A stretch of DNA of 64,000 bases, taken from contig LJCX01000031.1 in NCBI GenBank assembly GCA_001298545.1, positions 124,001-188,000 of the forward strand, read 5' to 3'. Both the position numbers and the translations under genes were made by a program. Positions 34,809 to 42,721 of the stretch are shown one piece after another (position 1 is the stretch's first letter; every line of letters begins with the position of its first letter). The DNA is from Actinobacteria bacterium OV320. GTDB taxonomy: Bacteria; Actinomycetota; Actinomycetes; Streptomycetales; Streptomycetaceae. The notes under the pieces are model-generated. The model ran no database searches, was not told the DNA's origin, and saw only the letters and a program-made list of their open reading frames with translations.

Positions 34809-36422
34809 GTGAAGCGAGTGAAGCGCAGGACTGTGGTCATGGGGCTCACCGCGGCAGGAGCCGTGCCCGCCCTCGGGTTCGCCCCGGAGGCCGCCGCGAC
34901 CGGGACGGACGGGACGGCCGGGAACGGCGGGACGGTCGGGAAGGTCGGGAAGGGCGGGGCTTCCGTCGGCTCCGGGGCGGCGGCCGACGCCTCCCTGGTC
35001 TTCGACCCCACGGCCTACACCGAGCAGACCATCAGCATCAAGGACACCACCGGCACCGCGCACAGCGTGACCTACCGCTTCTTCAAGGTCGCCAGTTACG
35101 TGGCCGCGCCGGTGAACGCGGCCTACCAGTCCCTGAACGTCAGCGTCCCCGTGTCCATCGACGGCACCGCGGTGGACGCCTCCGACGCGCCCATCCTGTT
35201 CGCCAACGCCGTCGGCGGTTACATGCCGTCCTCCGTCGCGAACGCCACCGGGATCAGCGCGTCCGGGATGGGCGGCGGCACCAGCCGGCAGGGGCTGGCG
35301 CTGGCCGCCGGGTACGTGGTCGTGGAGCCCGGCGCCCGCGGCCGTAGCCTCGTCGACGCGAACGGCACGTACTACGGCACCGCGCCCGCCGCGATCGTCG
35401 ACCTCAAGGCGGCGGTGCGGTACCTGAAGTTCAACAAGGGCCGCGTCCCCGGCGACGTCGAGCGGATCGTCTCCAGCGGCGTCAGCGCCGGTGGCGCCCT
35501 CTCCGCGCTGCTCGGTGCCTCCGGCGACAGCCCGCTGTACGACCCCTACCTCGCGGAGATCGGCGCGGCGGACACCTCCGACGCCATCTTCGCCAGCGGC
35601 GACTGGTGCCCCATCACCGACCTGGAGCATGCCGACGCCGCCTACGAGTGGTGCTGGGGAGCCAACCCGCTCGCCTCCGGCGCCACGGTCGACGCGACGA
35701 TCTCGGCCGACCTGAAGGCACAGTTCACGGCCTACCTGGCGGCCCTGAAACTGCGCGCCAAGGGCTACGGCACCCTCACCGCCCGCAACCTGGACACCTA
35801 TCTGCTGGAGACCTTCATCCAGCCCTCCGCCACCAAGTACCTGGCGGCCCTCACCGACACCGCCCGCGACACCTACCTCGCCGCGAACCCCTTCATCACC
35901 TGGTCCGCGGGCAAGGCCACCTTCACCTGGGCGGACTTCCTCACCCACGTCGGAGCCCGCAAGAAGAACGCCCCCTCGTTCGACGGCTTCGACCTGTCCA
36001 CGCCCGAGTGCAACCTCTTCGGCACCGGGACCACCAAGGCCCGCCACTTCACGCTCTACAGCCTCCGGCACGAGGTCGGCGACAGCGCCCGCCTGGACGC
36101 CGACCTCCCCGCCAAGCTGCACCTGATGAACCCGATGTACCACCTCGTCGACAAGGTCAACCCGCACCGCGCGAAGCACTGGTGGATACGCCTCGGCACG
36201 AAGGACAGCGACACCTCGCTGTCGGTGGCCGCCAACCTCGCGACCCGCCTGACCGCGCTCGGCGACGACGTCGACACGGCCTATTACTGGGACGCCGGCC
36301 ACGGCGCGGACCTGGACCCGGGCGACTTCGTCAGCTGGATCGGCGAGGTGTCGGGCCACCAGGGCTTCCGCTCCCGCTCCGGCTCCGGCTCCCGCTCCGG
36401 CTCCGGCTCCCGAGGGAAGTAG
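34809..36422 (+). CDS. secreted tannase-like esterase (subtype B)
   Basis: The 537-residue protein begins KRVKRRTVVMGLTAAGAVPALGF, a twin-arginine-like signal, so export is likely. The catalytic Ser is in GVSAGGALS (about 226) and the His in DAGHGADLDPGDF (about 498), with an Asp in the preceding GTKDSDTS block; this arrangement and the large lid insert fit bacterial subtype B tannases, which hydrolyse galloyl esters. The start is GTG 34809 (GTG 34818 is possible). The C-terminus is a low-complexity Ser/Gly/Arg tail encoded by a simple repeat shared antisense with the neighbouring gene. Confidence 0.75.
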   Translation: MKRVKRRTVVMGLTAAGAVPALGFAPEAAATGTDGTAGNGGTVGKVGKGGASVGSGAAADASLVFDPTAYTEQTISIKDTTGTAHSVTYRFFKVASYVAAPVNAAYQSLNVSVPVSIDGTAVDASDAPILFANAVGGYMPSSVANATGISASGMGGGTSRQGLALAAGYVVVEPGARGRSLVDANGTYYGTAPAAIVDLKAAVRYLKFNKGRVPGDVERIVSSGVSAGGALSALLGASGDSPLYDPYLAEIGAADTSDAIFASGDWCPITDLEHADAAYEWCWGANPLASGATVDATISADLKAQFTAYLAALKLRAKGYGTLTARNLDTYLLETFIQPSATKYLAALTDTARDTYLAANPFITWSAGKATFTWADFLTHVGARKKNAPSFDGFDLSTPECNLFGTGTTKARHFTLYSLRHEVGDSARLDADLPAKLHLMNPMYHLVDKVNPHRAKHWWIRLGTKDSDTSLSVAANLATRLTALGDDVDTAYYWDAGHGADLDPGDFVSWIGEVSGHQGFRSRSGSGSRSGSGSRGK

Positions 36423-37806
36423 CGCCGGCCATCACGCGGTCGGTGACGCCGAAGGCATAGGTCGCCGCGAAGCCGACCGCGTACCCCGTCAGCAGCCCGC
36501 CGGCGTAGACCGCCGCCGTCGTGCCCAGTCCCCGGTTGCCCGCCAGCAGTGGGAACAGGGCCCAGCCGGACGGGCCGATCGCCGTCGCCCCCACCTTGTC
36601 GCCGAGCATCGCGAAGAAGCCGACGAAGGCGCCGCCGGCCGCCCCGCCCGCGCAGGCGGTGAGGAAGGGACGGCCCAGCGGCAGCGACACCCCGTAGATC
36701 AGGGGCTCCCCGACGCCCAGCAGCCCGGCCGGCAGCGCCGACCTGATCGTCGTCCGGAGGGAGGTGTCGTGGCGCAGCCGTACGTACACCGCCATCGCCG
36801 CGCCGACCTGGCCCGCGCCCGCCATCGCCAGGACGGGCAGCAGCACCGTGTAGCCCTGCTGGTCGATGAGGGTGGTGTGGATGGGGATGAGGGCCTGGTG
36901 CAGGCCGAGCATCACCAGCGGCAGGAAGAGGCCGCCGAGCACCAGACCCGCGAAGGCGCCCGTCGTCGCCAGCAGCCAGTTCGCCCCGGTGCCGATGGCC
37001 GAGGACACCACACCGGCCGCGTACATCAGTCCGTACAGCGTGCCGAGCCCGGCGACCAGGACCGTCAGGGTCGGGGTGAGGAGCACGTCCAGCGCCTCCG
37101 GGACCCGGCCACGGCACCACTTCTCGACGCGGGTCGCGAGGAGCGCGGCCGCCAGTGCGCCGAGGACCCCGCCCTGGCCGGGGGCGAGGGCCACCCCGAA
37201 CGCCGTCACCTTCGCGACCCCCGGATGGACGACGATCGCCGCGACCGCACCGCCCAGGATCGGGGTCCCGCCGAACTCCTTCGCGGTGTTGTGGCCGACG
37301 AAGACGGCGATCAGCGCCATGAAGCCGGAGGCGACGGCGGCCAGGGCGGGGCTGAGGCCCGGCAGCCACCCGGTGTTGAGCAGCAGACCGTTGATCCCGG
37401 CGAGGATCCCGCAGCCGATGAGGGCGGGGATCAGCGGGACGAACACGGCGGCCAGCCGGCGCAGACCGGCCTTGAACGGAGTCGCGTTGCCCCTGCGCCG
37501 CTCCTCCCGCAACTCGGCCCCGCGCGCGCCCAGTTCGTCGGCGGTGGACGGCCGGGCGAGCAGCTGCTCGAACTCGGCCGTCACCCGTGTCACCACGCCG
37601 GGCCCGAGGACCACCTGGTACGAGCCGTCGTCGACGACGACCCCGAGCACCCCGGGCAGCGCCCGCAGCGCGTCCTCGTCCGCGCGGGACGGATCGGCGA
37701 GGCCCAGCCGCAGCCGGGTCATGCAGTGGGCGACGGACGTGACGTTCGCCGGGCCGCCCACCAGGGGCAGGATCGCGGCGGCTGTGGAAGAGGAGTCGAT
37801 GCGCAC
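36331..37806 (-). CDS. murP: PTS EIIBC component, MurP-like
   Basis: The 491-residue protein has an N-terminal EIIB domain with the phosphorylated cysteine in AHCMTRLRL (Cys28) and an EIIC membrane domain (about 105-470) with the conserved GVGEPLIYGVSLPLGRPF loop. It lacks EIIA, which must come from elsewhere. Location directly after murQ, 17 bases or less, indicates import and 6-phosphorylation of N-acetylmuramic acid; the sugar is inferred. The start is uncertain: GTG 37806 or GTG 37839. The C-terminus runs through a simple repeat and overlaps the tannase-like gene by 92 bases. Confidence 0.8.
   Translation of the reverse strand: MRIDSSSTAAAILPLVGGPANVTSVAHCMTRLRLGLADPSRADEDALRALPGVLGVVVDDGSYQVVLGPGVVTRVTAEFEQLLARPSTADELGARGAELREERRRGNATPFKAGLRRLAAVFVPLIPALIGCGILAGINGLLLNTGWLPGLSPALAAVASGFMALIAVFVGHNTAKEFGGTPILGGAVAAIVVHPGVAKVTAFGVALAPGQGGVLGALAAALLATRVEKWCRGRVPEALDVLLTPTLTVLVAGLGTLYGLMYAAGVVSSAIGTGANWLLATTGAFAGLVLGGLFLPLVMLGLHQALIPIHTTLIDQQGYTVLLPVLAMAGAGQVGAAMAVYVRLRHDTSLRTTIRSALPAGLLGVGEPLIYGVSLPLGRPFLTACAGGAAGGAFVGFFAMLGDKVGATAIGPSGWALFPLLAGNRGLGTTAAVYAGGLLTGYAVGFAATYAFGVTDRVMAGATSLGSRSRSGSRSRSGSGSPGGPTPRRSS
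36367..36413. repeat. simple-sequence tract in overlapping 3' ends
   Basis: Repeats of CTCCGG/CTCCCG encode SRSGSGSRSGSGS in the tannase-like protein and, on the other strand, SRSRSGSRSRSGSGS in the PTS protein. Confidence 0.85.
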
Positions 37807-37822
37807 CCCCCGAGCGTGCGGC

Positions 37823-38758
37823 TCAGCCGCGCGCCGCACCGAGCGCGGCGCGCAGATGTCCCCCGGACTCCTCCAGAAGGCGGGCGGCCGCCGGCCCGTC
37901 CACCCCGGCCAGCAGGGCGAGGATCGCGTTCTTCACCTCGCCGTCGGTGGCCGCGAGGGCGGCCTCGATCTCCGGCTCGTCCGCCCCGGTCGCCAGCGCC
38001 ACGATCCGCCGGGAACGGGCGCGCAGCTTCTCGTTCGAGGCACGGACGTCGACCATCAGGTTCCCGTACGTCTTGCCCAGCCGGATCATCGTGATCGTCG
38101 AGATCATGTTCAGGACCAGCTTCTGGGCGGTGCCGGCCTTCAGCCGGGTGGAGCCGGTGAGCAGCTCCGGACCCACGACCACCTCGATCCCGTGCTCGGC
38201 GGCGGCGGCCAGCGCGCTGCCCGGGTTGCAGGCCAGCCCCGCGGTCAGCGCGCCCCGGGCCCGCGCGTACCGCACGGCGCCGACGGCGTACGGGGTGCGA
38301 CCGGAGGCGGAGACGCCGATCACGGTGTCGTCGGGGGTGAGCGCGAGGGCCGCCAGATCCGCCTCGGCGAGCTCCTCGGAGTCCTCGGCGCCCTCGACGG
38401 AGGTGACCACGGCCGACGGGCCGCCCGCGATCAGTCCCACGACCTGGCCGGGCGTGGTGTTGAAGGTCGGCGGGCACTCGGAGGCGTCGAGCACCCCGAG
38501 CCGCCCGGCGGTACCGGCACCGGCGTAGACCAGCCGTCCGCCGCGTGCCATGCGTGCCGCGACCGCGTCGATGACGGCGGCGATCTGCGGAAGCCGCACA
38601 CCGACGGCGGCGGGGACGTCGGTGTCCTCCTCGTTCATGAGGTGGGCGATGTCGAGGGTGGGGAGCCGGTCGATCTCGGCGAGGTCGGGGCGGAACGCCT
38701 CGGTGGTGAGGGATTCGAGCGCGGCGCGCAGCTCACTGGGGTCGGGCTGGGAGGTCAT
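37823..38758 (-). CDS. murQ: N-acetylmuramic acid 6-phosphate etherase
   Basis: The 311-residue SIS-domain lyase cleaves the lactyl ether of MurNAc-6-phosphate to GlcNAc-6-phosphate and lactate. It has GAGTAGRLGVLDASECPPTF (about 92-111), the VIGVSASGRTPY sugar-phosphate site, and TGSTRLKAGTAQKLVLNM. GlcNAc-6-phosphate then enters the NagA route encoded in the same window. It is cut from murR by 52 bases and is followed immediately by murP, forming a murR-murQ-murP block on one strand. Confidence 0.94.
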   Translation of the reverse strand: MTSQPDPSELRAALESLTTEAFRPDLAEIDRLPTLDIAHLMNEEDTDVPAAVGVRLPQIAAVIDAVAARMARGGRLVYAGAGTAGRLGVLDASECPPTFNTTPGQVVGLIAGGPSAVVTSVEGAEDSEELAEADLAALALTPDDTVIGVSASGRTPYAVGAVRYARARGALTAGLACNPGSALAAAAEHGIEVVVGPELLTGSTRLKAGTAQKLVLNMISTITMIRLGKTYGNLMVDVRASNEKLRARSRRIVALATGADEPEIEAALAATDGEVKNAILALLAGVDGPAAARLLEESGGHLRAALGAARG

Positions 38759-38810
38759 CGGGAGGGCTCTTTCCGGTGCGGGTCGGGACAACTGTCTGCA
38801 CCTCCACGGT

Positions 38811-39704
38811 CTACCGGTGCCGGTGGGCCAACGCCTCGTACGACGCGGCCAACGCCGGCGCGGCCGTCGCGTAGGTCCGCTGGGCCACCCCCACGAACAG
38901 GCAGTCCACCACCAGCAGCTGACTCGTGCGGGACGACATCGCCGCCGGGCGCAGCTCGCTCTCCCGCGCGGCCGAGGTGGCCAGCACATGATCGGCGTAC
39001 TGCGTCACCGCGCTCCTCGGCCGTCCGGTGACGGCGACGGTGGTGGCCCCGCGCTCGAACGCCACCCGCAGCGGTTCGATGACGTCCCGCGTCGCGCCGG
39101 AGTGCGTGATGGCGATCGCGAGGTCACCGGAGGCCAGCTGGACCGCGTTCGTCACCGCGAGATGGGTGTCGCTGTGGGCGTGCGCGACGAGCCCGATCCG
39201 CAGCAGCTTCTGGGTGAGGTCCTGGGCGACGAGCCCGGACGCCCCGACGCCGTACACGTCGATGCGCCGCGCGGCCGCCGCGGCGGTGACGGCCGCCTCC
39301 AGCTGGGCGGTGTCGAGGGCGGCGGCGGTGTCGGCGAGGGTCTGCCGCTCGTCGTGGGCGAGTTTGGCGACCACGTCCGCCAGCGGATCGTCGACCGCGA
39401 TGTCGGTGGTGAGGGCGGGCGCCCGCCCGGACCGCTGCTGCGCCGCCAGCCCGGCGAGGGCGAGCCGCAGATCGCGGTAGCCGGGGTAGCCGAGCAGCCG
39501 GGCGGTGCGCACGACGGTCGCCTCGCTGGTGCCGGTGAGTTCGGCGAGGCCGGTGACGGTGAGGGCGGCGCAGCCCGCCGGGTCGTTCGCGACGGCTTCG
39601 GCGACGCGCCGCATGGAGCGGGTCAGGGATGGGGTCAGGGTGCGGACCTTGGCCGCGAGGGCGGCAGGATCGGGGCTGAAGGTTTCCTTCACTGCCTTGG
39701 TCAC
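38811..39704 (-). CDS. murR: MurR/RpiR-family transcriptional regulator
   Basis: The 297-residue regulator has an N-terminal RpiR helix-turn-helix (TVTGLAELTGTSEATVVRTARLLGYPGYRDLRLAL, about 48-83) and a C-terminal SIS domain (about 130-270, GVGASGLVAQDL and ITHSGATRDV) that senses sugar phosphates, probably MurNAc-6-phosphate. It likely represses its own block; an inverted repeat lies just upstream of its start. ATG/GTG start at 39704. Confidence 0.9.
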   Translation of the reverse strand: MTKAVKETFSPDPAALAAKVRTLTPSLTRSMRRVAEAVANDPAGCAALTVTGLAELTGTSEATVVRTARLLGYPGYRDLRLALAGLAAQQRSGRAPALTTDIAVDDPLADVVAKLAHDERQTLADTAAALDTAQLEAAVTAAAAARRIDVYGVGASGLVAQDLTQKLLRIGLVAHAHSDTHLAVTNAVQLASGDLAIAITHSGATRDVIEPLRVAFERGATTVAVTGRPRSAVTQYADHVLATSAARESELRPAAMSSRTSQLLVVDCLFVGVAQRTYATAAPALAASYEALAHRHR

Positions 39705-39708
39705 CTCT

Positions 39709-39721
39709 GAAAGCTATTTTC
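39709..39721. promoter_or_regulatory. RpiR-type operator of murR
   Basis: GAAAGCTATTTTC is an inverted repeat of GAAA/TTTC, the type of site bound by RpiR-family regulators, 5 bases before the murR start and between murR and a divergent gene. Confidence 0.5.
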
Positions 39722-39759
39722 TGTTCGGGCTCGGGGTCAAGCGTGCGCACAATGGGTGC

Positions 39760-40143
39760 ATGGACCCCATCAGCCCCCTGGAACAGGCGTTGCACACGGC
39801 ACGCGCCCTCGTGCTGGCCGATCTGGCCTCGGGCGAGGTCGCGGCCGCGGACGTGGTGTCGCTGGTCGAGGACTCCGTCGTGCAGCGGCGCTGGTGGGTC
39901 GAGCAGTGGCCGGACGGCGTGGCGTACGTGGCGGGACTGGTGGCGCAGGACGTGCAGGACGCGCTGCTGGAGCGGTACGGACGCTGGCCGATCTGCCCGG
40001 TCTGCGGCTCCGGCGACCCGCACGCGCTCGAGGTCGAGCCCGAACTCGGGCCCGACCCGCACTGGGTGTGCCACAAGGCGGGCGTGAAGGTCGCCTCGGT
40101 GGGCTCGCTGGGGCCGGCCCTGGGAGGCGGTCCGTCCTCGTGA
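39760..40143 (+). CDS. conserved hypothetical protein with zinc-binding-like motif
   Basis: The 127-residue protein has a helical first half (EQALHTARALVLADLASGEVAAADVVSLVEDSVVQ), then CPVCGSGDPHALEVEPELGPDPHWVCHKAG, a likely Cys/His zinc site. I do not know a function. It lies 7 bases before the DUF4031 gene and probably forms an operon with it. Confidence 0.65.
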   Translation: MDPISPLEQALHTARALVLADLASGEVAAADVVSLVEDSVVQRRWWVEQWPDGVAYVAGLVAQDVQDALLERYGRWPICPVCGSGDPHALEVEPELGPDPHWVCHKAGVKVASVGSLGPALGGGPSS

Positions 40144-40150
40144 GGCTCTC

Positions 40151-40417
40151 GTGACCGTCTACATCGACCCGCCGGCCTGGCCGGGCCACGGCCGTATGTG
40201 GTCCCACCTCGTGAGCGATGTCTCGTACGGCGAACTGCACCTCTTCGCCGAGGGGTTGGGCGTCCCGCGGCGCGCCTTCGAGCGCGATCACTACGACATT
40301 CCGTCGCACCGCTACGCCGAGGTGGTGGCGGCCGGCGCGGTCGAGGTGAGCAGCCGCGAGGTGGTGCGCCTGCTGACGGCGGCCGGCCTGCGCAGACGCA
40401 AGGGCGCCGGCCGGTAG
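40151..40417 (+). CDS. DUF4031 protein
   Basis: The 88-residue protein matches DUF4031: TVYIDPPAWPGHGRMWSHLVSDVSYGELHLFAEGLGVPRRAFERDHYDIP. This small actinobacterial family has no assigned function that I know. GTG 40151 follows GAGG in the upstream gene's end. Confidence 0.85.
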   Translation: MTVYIDPPAWPGHGRMWSHLVSDVSYGELHLFAEGLGVPRRAFERDHYDIPSHRYAEVVAAGAVEVSSREVVRLLTAAGLRRRKGAGR

Positions 40418-40478
40418 GCGCCGGGGCGCAGGGCGGGCGGTGCCCTTGCGTCTGCGCAGGCCGCCGGCGCGGGGCGTC

Positions 40479-40988
40479 CTACGGCAGGTGCTCCGGCCCG
40501 CGCAGCTCGTACGCGTCCTCCTCGTCGCCCGCGGCCACCTTGAGGAACCCGGCCCGCTCCAGCACCCCCCGGGACGGGGCGTTGGCGCGCTCGACGACCG
40601 CGAACAGGCGCCGTACGTCGTCGCGTGCCAGCGCCCAGCCGGCCAGTGCGCGCAGCGCCTCGGTCGCGTAGCCGTGGCCGCGGGCGGCCTCGACCAGGTC
40701 GTAGCCGATCTCCGTGCGGCCGTCCTCGTCCGGAGCCGTGTGGAAGCACATGCTGCCGACGGCCCGTCCGTCCGCCCGCCGTACGAGGACGTACAGGCCG
40801 AACTCCGGCCGGTGCGTGCCGGACACATACGCCCGCACCATCATTCCCGCGGCGTCCCGCGTCCCCTCGAACGGTCCGCCGTCGAGCCACACGAAGCCTC
40901 CGCCGCCACCCGCCCGCAGTCCGGCGGCGGCGCTGGGCGTGATGCCTTCGAGGGTGAGGCGTTCGGCGGGGATGCGCGGGGCGGTCAC
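40479..40988 (-). CDS. GNAT-family N-acetyltransferase (RimJ/RimL-like)
   Basis: The 169-residue GNAT protein has the RimJ/RimL pattern: RLTLEGITPS at the start, SMCFHTAPDEDGRTEIGYDLVEAARGHGYATEALRAL (acetyl-CoA loop) and ANAPSRGVLERAGFLKV near the end. It probably acetylates a protein or small amine in the cytosol. Its GTG start overlaps the stop of the HD-domain gene in GTGA, so the two are translationally coupled. Confidence 0.85.
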   Translation of the reverse strand: MTAPRIPAERLTLEGITPSAAAGLRAGGGGGFVWLDGGPFEGTRDAAGMMVRAYVSGTHRPEFGLYVLVRRADGRAVGSMCFHTAPDEDGRTEIGYDLVEAARGHGYATEALRALAGWALARDDVRRLFAVVERANAPSRGVLERAGFLKVAAGDEEDAYELRGPEHLP

Positions 40989-41629
40989 GAGGTGAGCAGT
41001 TCCAGTTCGCCCCGCAGGTTGTAGCGGGCCGTGGCCTCCCACCGCTCGCTCGCGTACGGCGTCCTGAACAGCCTCGGCAGGTCGAGGAGTTGGCGCAGGA
41101 TGTCCGCCCGGCCGGTCCGGAAGGCGTCGCTGGGGACGAAGTGGTACTCCTCGCGGACGGCGGCGGTGTAGGCGGCGTACGCGGTCGGCGGCGCGGCGAG
41201 GATCGCGAGGTCGGCGTCGCACAGGACCTGGCCGTCGAGGTCGTCGTCGGCCGGATCGTGGGTGACGGTGAGCCGGACGAGCCTCGCGACCTCGGCGGTC
41301 CGCTCCGGCGACACACCCGCCTCGGGCAGCGCGCGCTCGGCGAGGCGGGCGGAGCGCTCCTCGTTCTCGGACCGGTCGGGCAGATAGACGGCGTCGTGGA
41401 ACCAGGCGGCCAGCCGGACGACGTCCGGGTCGGCGGCGTGCTCCGCGAGGACGTCGACGCGGTCGAGGACCTCGGTGAGGTGCGTGAGCGTGTGGTAGCG
41501 GCGCTGCGGCTCCTGCCAGCGGGCGAGGAGGTCGTCGGCGTACGGCTCCGGGTCCGGGCCGGCGGCCGGGCCCCGGGTCCTGTCCAGGGTGTGGCTGAAA
41601 CGGGTGCGCAGGGCGTCGAGATCGGCCAT
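40985..41629 (-). CDS. HD-domain predicted phosphohydrolase
   Basis: The 214-residue protein has HD-superfamily metal motifs: RRYHTLTHLTEVL (about 45), AAWFHDAVY (about 76) and CDADLAIL (about 137). It should hydrolyse a phosphate ester or nucleotide; the substrate is unknown. It is the first gene of a two-gene operon with the GNAT gene. Confidence 0.85.
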   Translation of the reverse strand: MADLDALRTRFSHTLDRTRGPAAGPDPEPYADDLLARWQEPQRRYHTLTHLTEVLDRVDVLAEHAADPDVVRLAAWFHDAVYLPDRSENEERSARLAERALPEAGVSPERTAEVARLVRLTVTHDPADDDLDGQVLCDADLAILAAPPTAYAAYTAAVREEYHFVPSDAFRTGRADILRQLLDLPRLFRTPYASERWEATARYNLRGELELLTS

Positions 41630-41676
41630 GGCCCCATTGTCGCGCGTGCGGACGGGGTTCTCCGGCGTATTCTTGA

Positions 41677-41692
41677 ATTGGACTAGACCTGT
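41677..41692. promoter_or_regulatory. dre-like site upstream of cutC
   Basis: ATTGGACTAGACCTGT agrees with the dre consensus at 12 of 16 positions, including the full CTAGACC core, 72 bases before cutC. Confidence 0.55.
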
Positions 41693-41763
41693 AGCCGCCC
41701 GATGAAACCGGCGAAGCCGACGCAGCCGATGAAGCAGACGATCATGCAGACGAATGGGGTGCC

Positions 41764-42474
41764 ATGAGCAAGCGTGCAGTTCTGGAGGTGATCGCCCTCG
41801 ACGTCGAGGACGCCGTCGCCGCCCAGACCGGAGGCGCGGACCGCCTCGAGCTGGTCACCGACATGGCCGCCGACGGGCTCACCCCGCCGGTCGCGGTCTT
41901 CGCCGGGATCCGGGCCGCCGTCGACCTCTCCCTGCGCGTGATGCTCAGACGCTCCGAAGGCTTCGCGGCGGGAGCCGCCGAGGAGGTCGACTCCCTGGTA
42001 CGGGTCGCCGGCGAGCTGCGGACGGCCGGCGCGGACGAGTTCGTGCTCGGGTTCCTCGACGCGGAGGGCGGGGTGGACCTGGCCGCCGTGGAGCGGGTCG
42101 TCGCCGAGCTGGACGGCTGCCGCTGGACCTTCCACCGCGCCCTCGACCACGCCGGCGACCGCGACGCCCTGCGCAAGCAGTTGGACGGCCTGCCCGGACT
42201 GGACACCTACCTCACGGCCGGCTCCGCCACCGGCGTCGACACCGGCCTGCCCACCCTGCTCGCGGAGGCGGCACGGCAGGGGGAGCAGGGCTATGAGCAG
42301 CAGCTCCTCGTCGGCGGCGGGCTGCGCCTCGACCATGTGCCGGTGCTGAGGGCCGCCGGCGTCGACGCCTTCCACATCGGCGGCGCGGCCCGACCGGGGG
42401 GCTGGACCGGGCCCGTGTCGGCGCGGGCCGTGGGCGAGTGGCGACGAGCGGTGGACGGCGAGCCGAACGCGTAG
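41764..42474 (+). CDS. cutC: CutC-family protein
   Basis: The 236-residue TIM-barrel protein has CutC blocks: LEVIALDVEDAVAAQTGGADRLELVTDMAADGLTPP, VMLRRSEGF, EFVLGFLDAEGGVDL, WTFHRALDHAGD and a closing AFHIGGAARPG. CutC was first linked to copper homeostasis in E. coli, but its biochemical role is debated. It has a dre-like site upstream, and a stretch of short imperfect repeats (GATGAAACC, GATGAAGCA) lies between that site and ATG 41764. Confidence 0.88.
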   Translation: MSKRAVLEVIALDVEDAVAAQTGGADRLELVTDMAADGLTPPVAVFAGIRAAVDLSLRVMLRRSEGFAAGAAEEVDSLVRVAGELRTAGADEFVLGFLDAEGGVDLAAVERVVAELDGCRWTFHRALDHAGDRDALRKQLDGLPGLDTYLTAGSATGVDTGLPTLLAEAARQGEQGYEQQLLVGGGLRLDHVPVLRAAGVDAFHIGGAARPGGWTGPVSARAVGEWRRAVDGEPNA

Positions 42475-42721
42475 CACGAGCAGGCCGGACGGGCAGGCCG
42501 GACGAGCAGGCGGGCGAGCGGGCCGGACGGGCTGAGCCGGCCCGGCTCGGCCCGGTGCCGGTGTCGATGCGGTGCCGGGGCCGGTGCCGGGGCCGGTCGG
42601 CCGAACGGGTCCGGCCCCGAGGCCGTGCACGGCACGGTCGGAGGCCGGTGCCGGGCTCGTCGGGCGGGCCGACGGCCGGGCCGCGGGGCCGGGGGCCGGT
42701 CCCGGGCCGGTCTCGGGTGGG
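42475..42721. repeat. low-complexity intergenic spacer
   Basis: No gene was seen. Irregular repeats of GGCCGGACGGGCA and of GGTGCCGGGGCC fill this spacer between cutC and the convergent helicase gene. Confidence 0.5.

Noticed and set aside
38795..38813. GGTCTACCGG near the murR/murQ junction resembling a dre site
   Set aside because: Only the left half resembles the consensus, and it lies in the last codons of murR.
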